This document shows positions 14,547 through 21,533 of a stretch of DNA of 21,533 nt, piece by piece (the first letter of the stretch is position 1; each line of letters starts with the position of its first letter). The stretch comes from Pseudomonadota bacterium (GTDB lineage Bacteria > Desulfobacterota > Desulfovibrionia > Desulfovibrionales > Desulfovibrionaceae): the NCBI GenBank assembly GCA_023399375.1, contig JAEWPX010000001.1, positions 1-21,533 on the forward strand, written 5' to 3'. The notes under the pieces are model-generated. The model saw only the letters and a program-made list of their open reading frames with translations. It searched no databases and had not been told where the DNA came from. Position numbers and translations under genes: made by a program.

Positions 14547-15305
14547 TTACTCGCTTTTAAGGTAGTTGTCGCCGAGTTTGCGCACCCATTCCCGCCGGCT
14601 GATGTAGTAGACCTGGGTGTTGGTGCCCAGGCGCTCGAGCAGCCGGAAGGCGTAGGGGCTCTTGATGAGCTCATGCACCTTGTGCTTGGGGTTCTTGATG
14701 TCCCCGAAGGACAGCGCGCCCGAGGGGCAGTTCTGCACGCAGGCGGTCACGTAGGCGCCGTCATCGAGACTGTCGGGGTCCTTGCCCTGGGCGCGCGCGG
14801 CGTCCTTGGCCAGGTTCCAGCGATGGTGGCAGAAGGTGCACTTCTCCACCACGCCGCGGGGGCGAACGGAAGTCAGGGGAGACAGGGTCTTCTCCATGCC
14901 TTCGGGCCAGATCGGATCGTACCAGCCGAAGTAGCGGACATGGTAGGGACAGGCCGCCACGCAGTATCGGCAGCCGATGCAGCGGGGGTAGATCTGGCTC
15001 ACGATGCCGCCGTCCTCGTTCTTATCCGTGGCCACGACCGGGCACACGGACACGCAGGGCGGGTTGCCGCACTGCTGGCAGGGACGGGGCAGGAAGGCGA
15101 TGTCGTGATCCGGGAAGGCCTTGTCGTTGGTCAGCTCGTAGACCAGCATCCACGAGGTGGACCGCAGCTTGTTGGAGGCCTCCGGTTGGGGTTCTATATT
15201 GTTCTCCGTCTGGCAGGAGGCCATGCAGGCCCCGCAGCCGGTGCATTTGTCGATGTCGATCACCATGCCCCAGGTGATCGGGAATTCCTTGAAGTGTCCG
15301 GACAT
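14547..15305 (-). CDS. qrcC: Menaquinone reductase complex Qrc, iron-sulfur subunit QrcC
   Basis: QrcC is the ferredoxin-like electron-transfer subunit linking the periplasmic part of Qrc to the membrane subunit. The 252-residue protein has sixteen cluster cysteines in four groups: Cys21/24/27/31, Cys76/79/84/88, Cys109/112/115/119 and Cys156/159/189/193. This is the pattern of the PsrB/NrfC/DmsB family. All four groups have the full set of four cysteines. The D. vulgaris complex is reported to contain one 3Fe-4S cluster, and which group would hold it is not obvious from cysteine count. No signal peptide is seen, as expected if it is exported together with Tat substrate QrcB. It lies 23 nt after qrcB and 12 nt before qrcD. 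Confidence 0.95.
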   Translation of the reverse strand: MSGHFKEFPITWGMVIDIDKCTGCGACMASCQTENNIEPQPEASNKLRSTSWMLVYELTNDKAFPDHDIAFLPRPCQQCGNPPCVSVCPVVATDKNEDGGIVSQIYPRCIGCRYCVAACPYHVRYFGWYDPIWPEGMEKTLSPLTSVRPRGVVEKCTFCHHRWNLAKDAARAQGKDPDSLDDGAYVTACVQNCPSGALSFGDIKNPKHKVHELIKSPYAFRLLERLGTNTQVYYISRREWVRKLGDNYLKSE

Positions 15306-15328
15306 AGCGGCTTCCCTTTGACTCGTGG

Positions 15329-17482
15329 TTAGGCGATTTTGACTTCCGCGGCCGTCCAGGTGGACAAACCGCTGCCCGGCTCCTCGACAACGGTCATGAG
15401 GGACAGGTAGTTGGCCCCCTTGCCTTTGCTGAAGATGTCGAAGGCGGTGTGGCCAAAGCCCAGGGGAGCCGAAACCACGCCGGTCATGACGCTTTCAAAG
15501 ATGTGGACCTTGGCCTCGCAGCGCGCGTCACCGGCGCGCAGGGTGACCGTCGCGCCCTTTTTCACACCGAGCGCCTTGGCCGTGGCGCTGTTTAACCGCA
15601 CGAGGGTGGTTTCCTTTTCGAGCTCGGTGTCGGGCACCATGGTCAGGTCCTGGCAGGGAATGCCCGTGGTCGGAGTGCCGGTGCGCAGCTGGGCGTAGGG
15701 CACGAGCAGCGCGCCTTTTTCCGGGGCCTTGGCGGCCTTGACGGCCTTGGCCAGCACTTCCGGGGCGAACCCGAGGTTCGTCTGCGCCACCTGGCCGACC
15801 ATGGTCCAGGCGTAACCGGCGGAAAGGGCCTTCCAGAGGTCGCCGCCGGCAAATGCGGGAGCGGACTTGCCCGCCGCCACCTGCCAGGGCATGACGTCCT
15901 TGGCCACGAAGCCGCCGGAGGCCTTGGCCAGGGTGGCCACCTTCTCCTTGAGCACCTGCAGGAAGTTGTCGAACTTGAGTTCGACGCTCATCTTGCGGGC
16001 CAGCGTCAGGATCACGTCGCCCGTGGTACGGGTGTCGTGCACGGGCTTCTGGTAGGGCACGGTGAGGCTGTAGACGCAAAAGCCGGAGCCGTAGGGCGTG
16101 GCCAGGTCGTCGTAGCGCTCGAGCGTCAGGGAATTGGGCAGGACCAGATCGCACATGGCCGCGGTCTCGTCCAGGAAGGAGGAGAAGCTGACCTTGTAGG
16201 GAATCTTTTCCAGGGCCTTGGCCATGGTCGCCGTTTCCGGCAGGCCGTAGGCCGGGTTGGCGTCGTAGACCAGCAGGGCCTTGGGGGCCGCGGTCTTGCC
16301 GTCGGCCACGCCTTTGAGGAAGGCGGGCAGGTCGCCGGCGAGCATGGCCTCGCGGGTCATGGCGCCGGGAACGACCGTGGCCAGTTCCGGCAGGGCGTAG
16401 ACGCCGCCGGGCTTGTTGATGCGCCCGAGCAGAATGTTGAGCGCCATGCCGGCGATGAACGGCGCGGCGCCGAGGCCCTGGCCGCAGGGGGAACCGGTCA
16501 CGACCAACGGGGCCTTGGAGGAGGCCAGCGCCTTGGCCACGCCGGCGAGGGTCTCGGGGGCGATGCCCGTGGCGCGCTTGACGTCCGCGGGCGAGAAACC
16601 GCCGTTGACCACGGCCTTGAAGGTGTCGAAGCCCGGGGCGTTGCTCGTGGCCCCGGCCGCGAGCAGGTGCCAGGCGATGCCGAGCGCCACCACGCCGAGG
16701 TCCGCGGCCGAAGCCGGAATCCACTGGTCGCACACGGCGGCGGTGTTGTTCCTGGTCGGACCGACGTAGATGTAATTGGACTTCGGCTTTTCCCCGACCG
16801 GACGGGTCGCGCCGAAAGCCTTGCGGTTGCGGGTGGAGGTGCCCCAGGTCTCGAAGACGTCCGCGCCGAGCACCAGCACGGTCTGGGCGTTTTCGAAGTC
16901 GTAGCCGGCCTGGCCCTTGCCGCCCATGAGCGTCATGCCCTTGGCGGCGGTGGTGGCTTCGGAAGGCATCATGAAGTAGCCGGCCGAGCCGAGCTTGCCG
17001 ACGAAGGCGGAGAGCAGTTCGTTCACGGTGCCGGTGCCGTCGCCGGACACGCAGGCGACGGCGCCCTTGGCCGCGCCGAGCTTTTCGGCCATCTCGATGA
17101 GCGCCTGTTCCCAGGTGATGGGCGTAAAGCCCTTGCCCGCCTTCTTCATGGGCGACTTCACGCGGGCCGGGCTGTAGAGCATGTAGACTTCGGACCGGGC
17201 AAGCGCCGAGACGCCGCCGCGGGACAGGGGGTGATCCGGGTTGCCGGCGGCGCTAATAGGGTTGCCGGCCACGCGCATGATCTTGAGGCCCTCGCCGGCG
17301 GGGCACAGCTTGCTCGTGGTGGCCACGTAATCGATCTGGCCCTTGGGCACGCGGGGAATCCACGACCAGTTCTGGGTCCAGATAGAAGCATCATCCAACA
17401 ATTTCCACGGGATGGGGGTGAACATGGTGCCCACGGCGCCACCAGCCACAAGCCCGAGGAAAGCTCTGCGATCAAGTCCCAT
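15329..17482 (-). CDS. qrcB: Menaquinone reductase complex Qrc, molybdopterin-oxidoreductase-like subunit QrcB
   Basis: QrcB belongs to the complex iron-sulfur molybdoenzyme superfamily but in characterised Qrc it carries no molybdenum. The 717-residue protein begins with a Tat signal (MGLDRRAFLGLVAGGAVG, twin Arg at 5-6), so it is exported folded to the periplasm. The N-terminal segment, where true members have a four-cysteine 4Fe-4S site, has only one Cys, in KLCPAGEG near 58-65. No Cys/Ser/SeCys metal ligand is evident, in keeping with a non-catalytic QrcB. Later blocks such as LVYDANPAYGLPE and CDLVLPNSLTLERYDD keep the superfamily fold. The ATG follows GGGGGAAGAA and starts 10 nt after qrcA. 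Its role is structural, carrying electrons between QrcA and QrcC. Confidence 0.95.
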   Translation of the reverse strand: MGLDRRAFLGLVAGGAVGTMFTPIPWKLLDDASIWTQNWSWIPRVPKGQIDYVATTSKLCPAGEGLKIMRVAGNPISAAGNPDHPLSRGGVSALARSEVYMLYSPARVKSPMKKAGKGFTPITWEQALIEMAEKLGAAKGAVACVSGDGTGTVNELLSAFVGKLGSAGYFMMPSEATTAAKGMTLMGGKGQAGYDFENAQTVLVLGADVFETWGTSTRNRKAFGATRPVGEKPKSNYIYVGPTRNNTAAVCDQWIPASAADLGVVALGIAWHLLAAGATSNAPGFDTFKAVVNGGFSPADVKRATGIAPETLAGVAKALASSKAPLVVTGSPCGQGLGAAPFIAGMALNILLGRINKPGGVYALPELATVVPGAMTREAMLAGDLPAFLKGVADGKTAAPKALLVYDANPAYGLPETATMAKALEKIPYKVSFSSFLDETAAMCDLVLPNSLTLERYDDLATPYGSGFCVYSLTVPYQKPVHDTRTTGDVILTLARKMSVELKFDNFLQVLKEKVATLAKASGGFVAKDVMPWQVAAGKSAPAFAGGDLWKALSAGYAWTMVGQVAQTNLGFAPEVLAKAVKAAKAPEKGALLVPYAQLRTGTPTTGIPCQDLTMVPDTELEKETTLVRLNSATAKALGVKKGATVTLRAGDARCEAKVHIFESVMTGVVSAPLGFGHTAFDIFSKGKGANYLSLMTVVEEPGSGLSTWTAAEVKIA

Positions 17483-17492
17483 TTCTTCCCCC

Positions 17493-18062
17493 TTATTTAT
17501 GACAGACGAAGCAGGCGTTGCTCGTGCCCATGGACGCGTGGCAGCGTTCGCACTCCCACATCTTCATCGTATCCTTGCTGTAGCCGCTGATCCGGTTCTC
17601 GTAGTAGGCCGGAGGCGTGTCGGTCTTGGCCACGTCGGGGTGGCACTTGGTGCACTCGAACCCCTTGTGGGCGGCATGGGAGAAGAACACGTTGTCGGGC
17701 TGATACTGGTAGACAAGCCAGGGAACCTGCGCGCCGGTCTTGACGTAGTCCTTCACGAACTTGTCGATTTCCTTGCCGTTGGGCGAAGTGTCCCCGGTTT
17801 CCTCGCCATGGCACTCGGCGCAGGATTCGGTCGTGGGCAGGCCGGCGAAGCGGCCGTCAGGTCCAAGATGGTGGCACTGTTCGCACTCGATGCCGAGTTG
17901 CGCGTGGACGGTGTGACTGAAACGAATGGGTTGCGTCTTCTCGCTGTACAACAATTTCGGAAAGATGACCCACCCCACCACGAGGGCGCCGACGAAGCCG
18001 ATCAGGGCAAAAAGCACCATGCCGCCAACGCCGCCGGCCGAATTCGATCTTTTCTCCTCCAT
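17493..18062 (-). CDS. qrcA: Menaquinone reductase complex Qrc, multihaem cytochrome c subunit QrcA
   Basis: QrcA is the periplasmic cytochrome that accepts electrons from the tetrahaem cytochrome c3 pool. The 189-residue protein has a membrane anchor at about 11-34 (around GGMVLFALIGFVGALVVG), then a soluble domain. That domain has five CxxCH haem sites, at 60-64, 81-85, 137-141, 171-175 and 184-188. These use all ten cysteines in the protein. Qrc purified from D. vulgaris was reported to bind six haems c, so one site is unaccounted for. The start is the ATG at 18060-18062, which follows AGGGGA. The alternative ATG at 18077 has no ribosome-binding site. It is the first gene of qrcABCD, about 150 nt downstream of a promoter. 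Confidence 0.93.
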   Translation of the reverse strand: MEEKRSNSAGGVGGMVLFALIGFVGALVVGWVIFPKLLYSEKTQPIRFSHTVHAQLGIECEQCHHLGPDGRFAGLPTTESCAECHGEETGDTSPNGKEIDKFVKDYVKTGAQVPWLVYQYQPDNVFFSHAAHKGFECTKCHPDVAKTDTPPAYYENRISGYSKDTMKMWECERCHASMGTSNACFVCHK

Positions 18063-18096
18063 ACTTCCCCTGCCCATTGCCGTTGCTGGTTAACCC

Positions 18097-18113
18097 CGCG
18101 CGAAATCCGCGCG
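18097..18113 (-). other. Hairpin in the qrcA leader
   Basis: CGCGCG / CGCGCG arms (18097-18102 and 18108-18113) close a 5-nt loop about 35 nt upstream of the qrcA start. It lies within an untranslated leader of roughly 150 nt. Another small stem, GGGGA-N3-TCCCC, lies near 18180-18192. The leader may affect mRNA stability or translation. Confidence 0.3.
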
Positions 18114-18220
18114 ACGTCCGCCGTCCCCGGGGCACGGCCGAAAAATAACGAGATGCTGGCGCGATGCGGTCTCCTGTCGGGGGACAATCCCCTCTCCCCG
18201 GCGGGAGCGCCGCACCGCGC

Positions 18221-18250
18221 TTTTTACCCAGGCCGCAACTTCCGTGTCAA
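18221..18250 (-). promoter_or_regulatory. Sigma-70 promoter of the qrcABCD operon
   Basis: On the minus strand a perfect TTGACA (18245-18250) is followed after 18 bp by TAAAAA (18221-18226, four of six matches to TATAAT). Transcription would begin near 18214, about 150 nt before the qrcA start. It lies just after the manC stop, so qrc is probably transcribed independently of the sugar genes. Confidence 0.6.
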
Positions 18251-18296
18251 GGTTTAATGAAAAAATTCACGAATCCCCGACACCGGAACCGTCGTC

Positions 18297-19736
18297 TCAG
18301 GACGGCTTGCCGCCGCCCCCGACCTTGCGGCCGTAGACGTCGTCGAAACGCACGATGTCGTCCTCCTCCAGGTACGGTCCGGACTGTATCTCGATGATCT
18401 CCACCGGCACCTTGCCCGGATTGGACAAACGGTGCTTGGCCCCCTTGGGAATGTCCACGGACTGGTTTTCCGCAAGCAGCCGCTCCTCGTCGCCGATCTG
18501 CACCAGGGCCGTGCCCGAGACCACCACCCAGTGCTCGCTGCGGTGGTGGTGCATCTGCAGGGACAGCCGCCCCGCCGGCGGCACCTCGATGCGCTTGATC
18601 TTGTAGCCCGGGCCGCCTTCGAGCACGGTGTAGCTGCCCCAGGGCCGGCGCACCGTGACATGGGCCTCCACGAGCTTGCTGCCCTGGGACTTGAGCGCCC
18701 CGACCACATCCTTGACCCGCTGGGCCTCGGACACCGGGCACACGAGCGTGGCGTCGCGGGTCTGGATGACGATCATGTCCTTGACCCCGGCCACGGCCAG
18801 GGAGCTGCCCTGGGAATAGAAAAGCGAGCCTTCGCAATCGAGCGCCAGCACTTCGCCCTGGACCACGCAGCCCGTGCCGTCCTTTTCGCCGAGGCGGTAG
18901 AGCGCCTCCCAACTGCCGAGGTCGTCCCAGTCGAACGGGGCCTCGACCATGGCGATGCGGCCGGTTTTCTCCACCACGCCATAGTCCACGGACATGTCCG
19001 GCAGGGCGGAATAGCCCTCGACGAGGGGACGTTCGCCGCGCGCGGCCCACCACTCGAAAAATTCCGGCGCATGGGCGGCCACGGCGTCGCGGAAGACGTC
19101 GGCCCGGAACACGAACATGCCGCTGTTCCAGAAATGCTCGCCGCCGGCGAGGAGCCGCTGCGCCGTGGCCAGGTCGGGCTTTTCCGTGAACCCGGCCACG
19201 GCGTAGCTGCCTTCGCCGAGCGCCTCGCCGCGATGGATGTAGCCGTAGCCGGTCTCCGGGGAACGCGGCGGGATGCCGAAAGTGACGAACCAGCCGTCCC
19301 GGGCCAGGGCCGCGGCGCGGTCCATGGCGGCGATCCAGGCGGGCCGGTCGTCGATGCGGTGGTCGGCCGGAAAGACGCCGACGACGGCCTCGGGGTCGGC
19401 GTCGACGATGGGGGCCAGCCCGAGCAGGATGGCGGGCAGGGTGTTGCGGCCGACGGGTTCCGCCAGCACCTGCGCGGCGGCTTGGGGCACGAGGCCCTTG
19501 AGCTGCGAGCGGACCTCGAAGGCATGCTCCTCGTTGGTGACGACAAACAAGCGCGTGGCGTCGAAGGCCTCGATCACGCGGCGGACCGTGGCCTGCAACA
19601 AGGTCGCGCCGTCGCCGAGGTCGAGCAATTGCTTGGGCAAAAGCGTGCGGGACAGCGGCCACAGCCGCGTTCCGGAACCGCCCGCCAATACGATGGCATA
19701 GCGGTTTTGACGATCATCGCAGTGCGCATTGGCCAT
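18297..19736 (-). CDS. manC: Bifunctional mannose-1-phosphate guanylyltransferase / mannose-6-phosphate isomerase
   Basis: The 479-residue enzyme makes GDP-mannose from mannose-1-phosphate and GTP, and probably also interconverts fructose-6- and mannose-6-phosphate. The N-terminal nucleotidyltransferase has LAGGSGTRLWPLSR (17-30), EPVGRNTLPAI (93-103), FPADHRI (122-128), FTEKPD (183-188) and WNSGMFVF (203-210). The C-terminal type II isomerase cupin has RPWGSY (364-369), the metal-binding QMHHHRSEHW (394-403) and GPYLEEDDIVRFDD (453-466). The frame is open upstream to 19847, overlapping rfbC. The ATG at 19734-19736 is chosen because it avoids that overlap and lies 14 nt after the rfbC stop, with AAGGAG upstream. 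It is likely co-transcribed with rfbC for surface polysaccharide precursors. The symbol follows the ManC/AlgA/XanB family. Confidence 0.95.
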   Translation of the reverse strand: MANAHCDDRQNRYAIVLAGGSGTRLWPLSRTLLPKQLLDLGDGATLLQATVRRVIEAFDATRLFVVTNEEHAFEVRSQLKGLVPQAAAQVLAEPVGRNTLPAILLGLAPIVDADPEAVVGVFPADHRIDDRPAWIAAMDRAAALARDGWFVTFGIPPRSPETGYGYIHRGEALGEGSYAVAGFTEKPDLATAQRLLAGGEHFWNSGMFVFRADVFRDAVAAHAPEFFEWWAARGERPLVEGYSALPDMSVDYGVVEKTGRIAMVEAPFDWDDLGSWEALYRLGEKDGTGCVVQGEVLALDCEGSLFYSQGSSLAVAGVKDMIVIQTRDATLVCPVSEAQRVKDVVGALKSQGSKLVEAHVTVRRPWGSYTVLEGGPGYKIKRIEVPPAGRLSLQMHHHRSEHWVVVSGTALVQIGDEERLLAENQSVDIPKGAKHRLSNPGKVPVEIIEIQSGPYLEEDDIVRFDDVYGRKVGGGGKPS

Positions 19737-19750
19737 GGCGTCAAGGCTCC

Positions 19751-20314
19751 TTAGGGGCGGTCGACGTAGACGAAGGGCGTGCCCGCTGCGGCCAGGAGCG
19801 GCTGGCGGGTGTCCTTTTCCGAAAGGATGGGGTCGGCGACGGGCCAATCCACGCCGATCTCCGGGTCGTTCCAGGCGATGCCCCCATCATCGGCCGGGGA
19901 GTACGGGGCGTCCACCTTGTACATGAATTCCGCGTCGTCGGTCAGCGTCACGTAGCCGTGGGCAAAGCCACGGGGGACCATGAGGCGCAGGAAATTGTCC
20001 TCGCTCAGCTCGATGCCGAACCATTTCTTGTACGTCGGGGACCCCGCGCGCAGATCCACGGCCACGTCGTACACCGCGCCGCGCACCACCCAAACGAGCT
20101 TGGCCTGGGTGGCCGGCGGACGCTGGAAGTGCAGGCCGCGCAACACGCCGCGCGCGCCCGAACGGGCGTGGTTGTCCTGGACGAAATCATAATCGAGGCC
20201 GGCCGCGGCGAACGCCGCCCGGCTGTACGTTTCCAGAAAAAATCCCCGGTTATCCCGGAACACCTTGGGCTTTACGACGACAAGCCCGGGGATGTCGGTC
20301 TGTGACACCTCCAC
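19751..20314 (-). CDS. rfbC: dTDP-4-dehydrorhamnose 3,5-epimerase (RmlC/RfbC)
   Basis: The enzyme epimerises dTDP-4-keto-6-deoxy-glucose at C3 and C5 on the way to dTDP-L-rhamnose. The 187-residue cupin has the family pattern throughout: RDNRGFFLETY (20-30), catalytic His62 in VLRGLHFQ, Lys72, the YDVAVDLR strand (82-89), GFAHGY (116-121) and Tyr138 in APYSP. Length is typical. The start codon is GTG at 20312-20314, supported by GGAGGT six bases upstream. rfbA, rfbB and rfbD partners are not in the window, so the rest of the rhamnose pathway must be encoded elsewhere. It is followed by manC 14 nt later. No clear promoter was found in the 67-bp gap to lipA, so read-through from lipA is possible. 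Confidence 0.95.
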   Translation of the reverse strand: MEVSQTDIPGLVVVKPKVFRDNRGFFLETYSRAAFAAAGLDYDFVQDNHARSGARGVLRGLHFQRPPATQAKLVWVVRGAVYDVAVDLRAGSPTYKKWFGIELSEDNFLRLMVPRGFAHGYVTLTDDAEFMYKVDAPYSPADDGGIAWNDPEIGVDWPVADPILSEKDTRQPLLAAAGTPFVYVDRP

Positions 20315-20381
20315 GCGGGACCTCCATGACAGAATCGTTCGCTACACTTGAACAATAACGATGCGCTGTCCCTATCGCATT

Positions 20382-21293
20382 TCAGGAACGTGGACAACAA
20401 CGAGCCGCGGCAAGCGACGCCGCCTGGCCGGCTTTGTAGGAGCTGCGCGCCAGGGGCGCGCAGACCATCTCGGCGATGCCGCGACGCCGGCCGAGCGCGG
20501 CCAGCGCCTCGAATTCCCCGGGCGGCGCATAGCGGATCACGGGCAGGTTGCGCCGCGACGGACGCAGGTACTGCCCCACCGTGACCATGCCGCAGCCCGC
20601 AGCGGCCAGATCCTGAAGCGTCGCGTCGCACTCGGCTTCGGTTTCACCGAGCCCGAGCATGAAGCCGCTTTTGACGACGATACGACCCCGGCGCGCAGCC
20701 CGGGCGAGCACGGCGAGGCTGCGCGCGTAGTCCGCGCCCGCGCGCACGGCCGGGTACAGACGCGGCACGGTCTCGACGTTGTGGTTGAAGACGTCGGGAC
20801 AGGCGTCCAGCACCGCGTCCAGGGCGGCGGCGTCCCCCGCGAAATCGGGCGTGAGCACCTCCACCGTGGCCCCGGGCGCATGCCGGCGCACGGCCCGGAT
20901 GGAGGCCGCGAACTGCCCCGCGCCACCGTCGGGGAGATCGTCGCGGGTGACGGAGGTGATCACGGCGTGGGAGAGTTCAAGCTGCGCCACGGTCCTGCCC
21001 AGGCGCTCCGGCTCGTCCGGGTCCGCGGGCTCGGGCGTTCCCGCGACGATGTTGCAAAACGCGCAGCCGCGCGTGCACGTGCCGCCGAGGATCAGGAACG
21101 TGGCCGTGCCCTTGGAGAAGCACTCGAAGATGTTGGGACAGCGCGCGCCGCGGCAGACCGTGCGCAGCCCGGCGGCGGCCACGGTCCGCGCCGTGGCGGC
21201 GAATCCGGCGTCCGCGGGCAGTTTTACGCGCAGCCAGGGCGGCAAACGTCCGGGGCTTGCGGCATTTCGTGATGTATCTTCCGGGGAGGACAT
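20382..21293 (-). CDS. lipA: Lipoyl synthase
   Basis: LipA inserts two sulfur atoms into protein-bound octanoyl groups to form lipoyl cofactor, for example on the glycine cleavage H protein or 2-oxoacid dehydrogenases. The 303-residue radical SAM protein has the auxiliary cluster ligands Cys47, Cys52 and Cys58 (CRGARCPNIFEC), and the radical SAM cluster Cys73, Cys77 and Cys80 (CTRGCAFC). The C-terminal RSSY (283-286) has a serine that also binds the auxiliary cluster. NHNVETVPRLYP (170-181) and KSGFMLGLGET (208-218) are further family blocks. The ATG follows AAGGA at good spacing and overlaps the upstream stop codon by one base (TGATG), suggesting translational coupling. lipB is not in the window. 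Confidence 0.96.
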   Translation of the reverse strand: MSSPEDTSRNAASPGRLPPWLRVKLPADAGFAATARTVAAAGLRTVCRGARCPNIFECFSKGTATFLILGGTCTRGCAFCNIVAGTPEPADPDEPERLGRTVAQLELSHAVITSVTRDDLPDGGAGQFAASIRAVRRHAPGATVEVLTPDFAGDAAALDAVLDACPDVFNHNVETVPRLYPAVRAGADYARSLAVLARAARRGRIVVKSGFMLGLGETEAECDATLQDLAAAGCGMVTVGQYLRPSRRNLPVIRYAPPGEFEALAALGRRRGIAEMVCAPLARSSYKAGQAASLAAARCCPRS

Positions 21294-21533
21294 CAGTCGG
21301 TCCTTTTTCGCGAAACACGTTTCAAGTGCCGCGGCGCGCCGGCCGCATCCCCGGATGTCGGCCGCGAAGGGCCGCCGGGCGCGCCGCCGCGGGAGCCGCG
21401 AGACGGACGGGAATTTTTCCCCTTGCCGCCCGGACGCCCGTTGCGCGACGGCGCGCCCGGACCGGGCGGCCCCTTGCGCGCGGGACGGTTCACGGGCCGG
21501 GGGGCATCCCCCTCCCCTGCGCCGCGCGCGGGA
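21293..21533 (-). CDS. C-terminal tail of an unidentified basic protein (N-terminus outside window)
   Basis: An open frame runs from beyond the right edge to a TGA at 21293-21295, giving about 79 visible residues. The tail is rich in Arg, Gly, Pro, Ser and Lys and ends LKRVSRKRTD, so it is strongly basic and probably disordered. Such tails occur on DEAD-box RNA helicases (RhlE type) and on some RsuA/RluB pseudouridine synthases, where they bind RNA. Neither core domain is visible, so no product is assigned. The one-base stop/start overlap with lipA supports it being a real coding frame in the same operon. A GC-rich frame can stay open by chance, which keeps confidence moderate. Confidence 0.5.
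   Translation of the reverse strand, partial: PARGAGEGDAPRPVNRPARKGPPGPGAPSRNGRPGGKGKNSRPSRGSRGGAPGGPSRPTSGDAAGAPRHLKRVSRKRTD

Noticed and set aside
18251..18296. Terminator after manC (ATTCGTGAAT followed by a T-run on the minus strand)
   Set aside because: The stem is only about four AT-rich base pairs, so it is too weak to call although the T-run is present.

Overview
This 21.5 kb window is a compact, GC-rich chromosomal segment from a sulfate-reducing bacterium, most likely a member of the Desulfovibrionaceae. That placement is an inference. It rests mainly on a complete qrcABCD operon, which encodes the quinone reductase complex typical of these organisms, together with the overall gene style. 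No tRNA, rRNA, CRISPR array, transposase or phage gene was seen. Almost all genes lie on the minus strand; the one exception is a 3D-domain protein.

Layout, left to right, with minus-strand genes read from high to low coordinate. The C-truncated clpX, clpP and tig (1-3115) form the classical protein quality-control cluster. Next come a hydantoinase/oxoprolinase pair, hyuB and hyuA, split by a GT-A-type glycosyltransferase gene (3313-7781). An isocitrate dehydrogenase follows (7967-9118). Then comes a divergent cell-wall pair: a membrane-anchored M23/LytM-like protein (9214-10596, minus) and a 3D-domain protein (10698-11225, plus). A polyisoprenyl-phosphate hexose-1-phosphate transferase (11350-12789) is preceded by a gene-poor stretch of 500 bp with a good sigma-54 promoter match. 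The qrcABCD operon (13290-18062) has a recognisable sigma-70 promoter and an intrinsic terminator. It is followed by manC-type and rfbC-type nucleotide-sugar genes (18297-20314), lipA (20382-21293), and the basic C-terminal tail of a gene that runs off the right edge.

How the genes fit together. Qrc passes electrons from periplasmic hydrogenases and formate dehydrogenases, via cytochrome c3, to menaquinone for sulfate respiration. The sugar-nucleotide genes (GDP-mannose and dTDP-rhamnose precursors) and the initiating sugar transferase suggest surface polysaccharide synthesis on both sides of qrc. The M23 and 3D proteins suggest peptidoglycan remodelling or its regulation.

The window is mostly housekeeping, and no clearly new multi-gene system was found. 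Items worth a second look are: the sigma-54 promoter with an inverted repeat over its start site; a 53-nt two-hairpin repeat present twice; loss of both catalytic histidines in the M23 protein; an isocitrate dehydrogenase lacking the E. coli NADP-binding residues; a QrcA with only five haem motifs; and the glycosyltransferase inserted between hyuA and hyuB.
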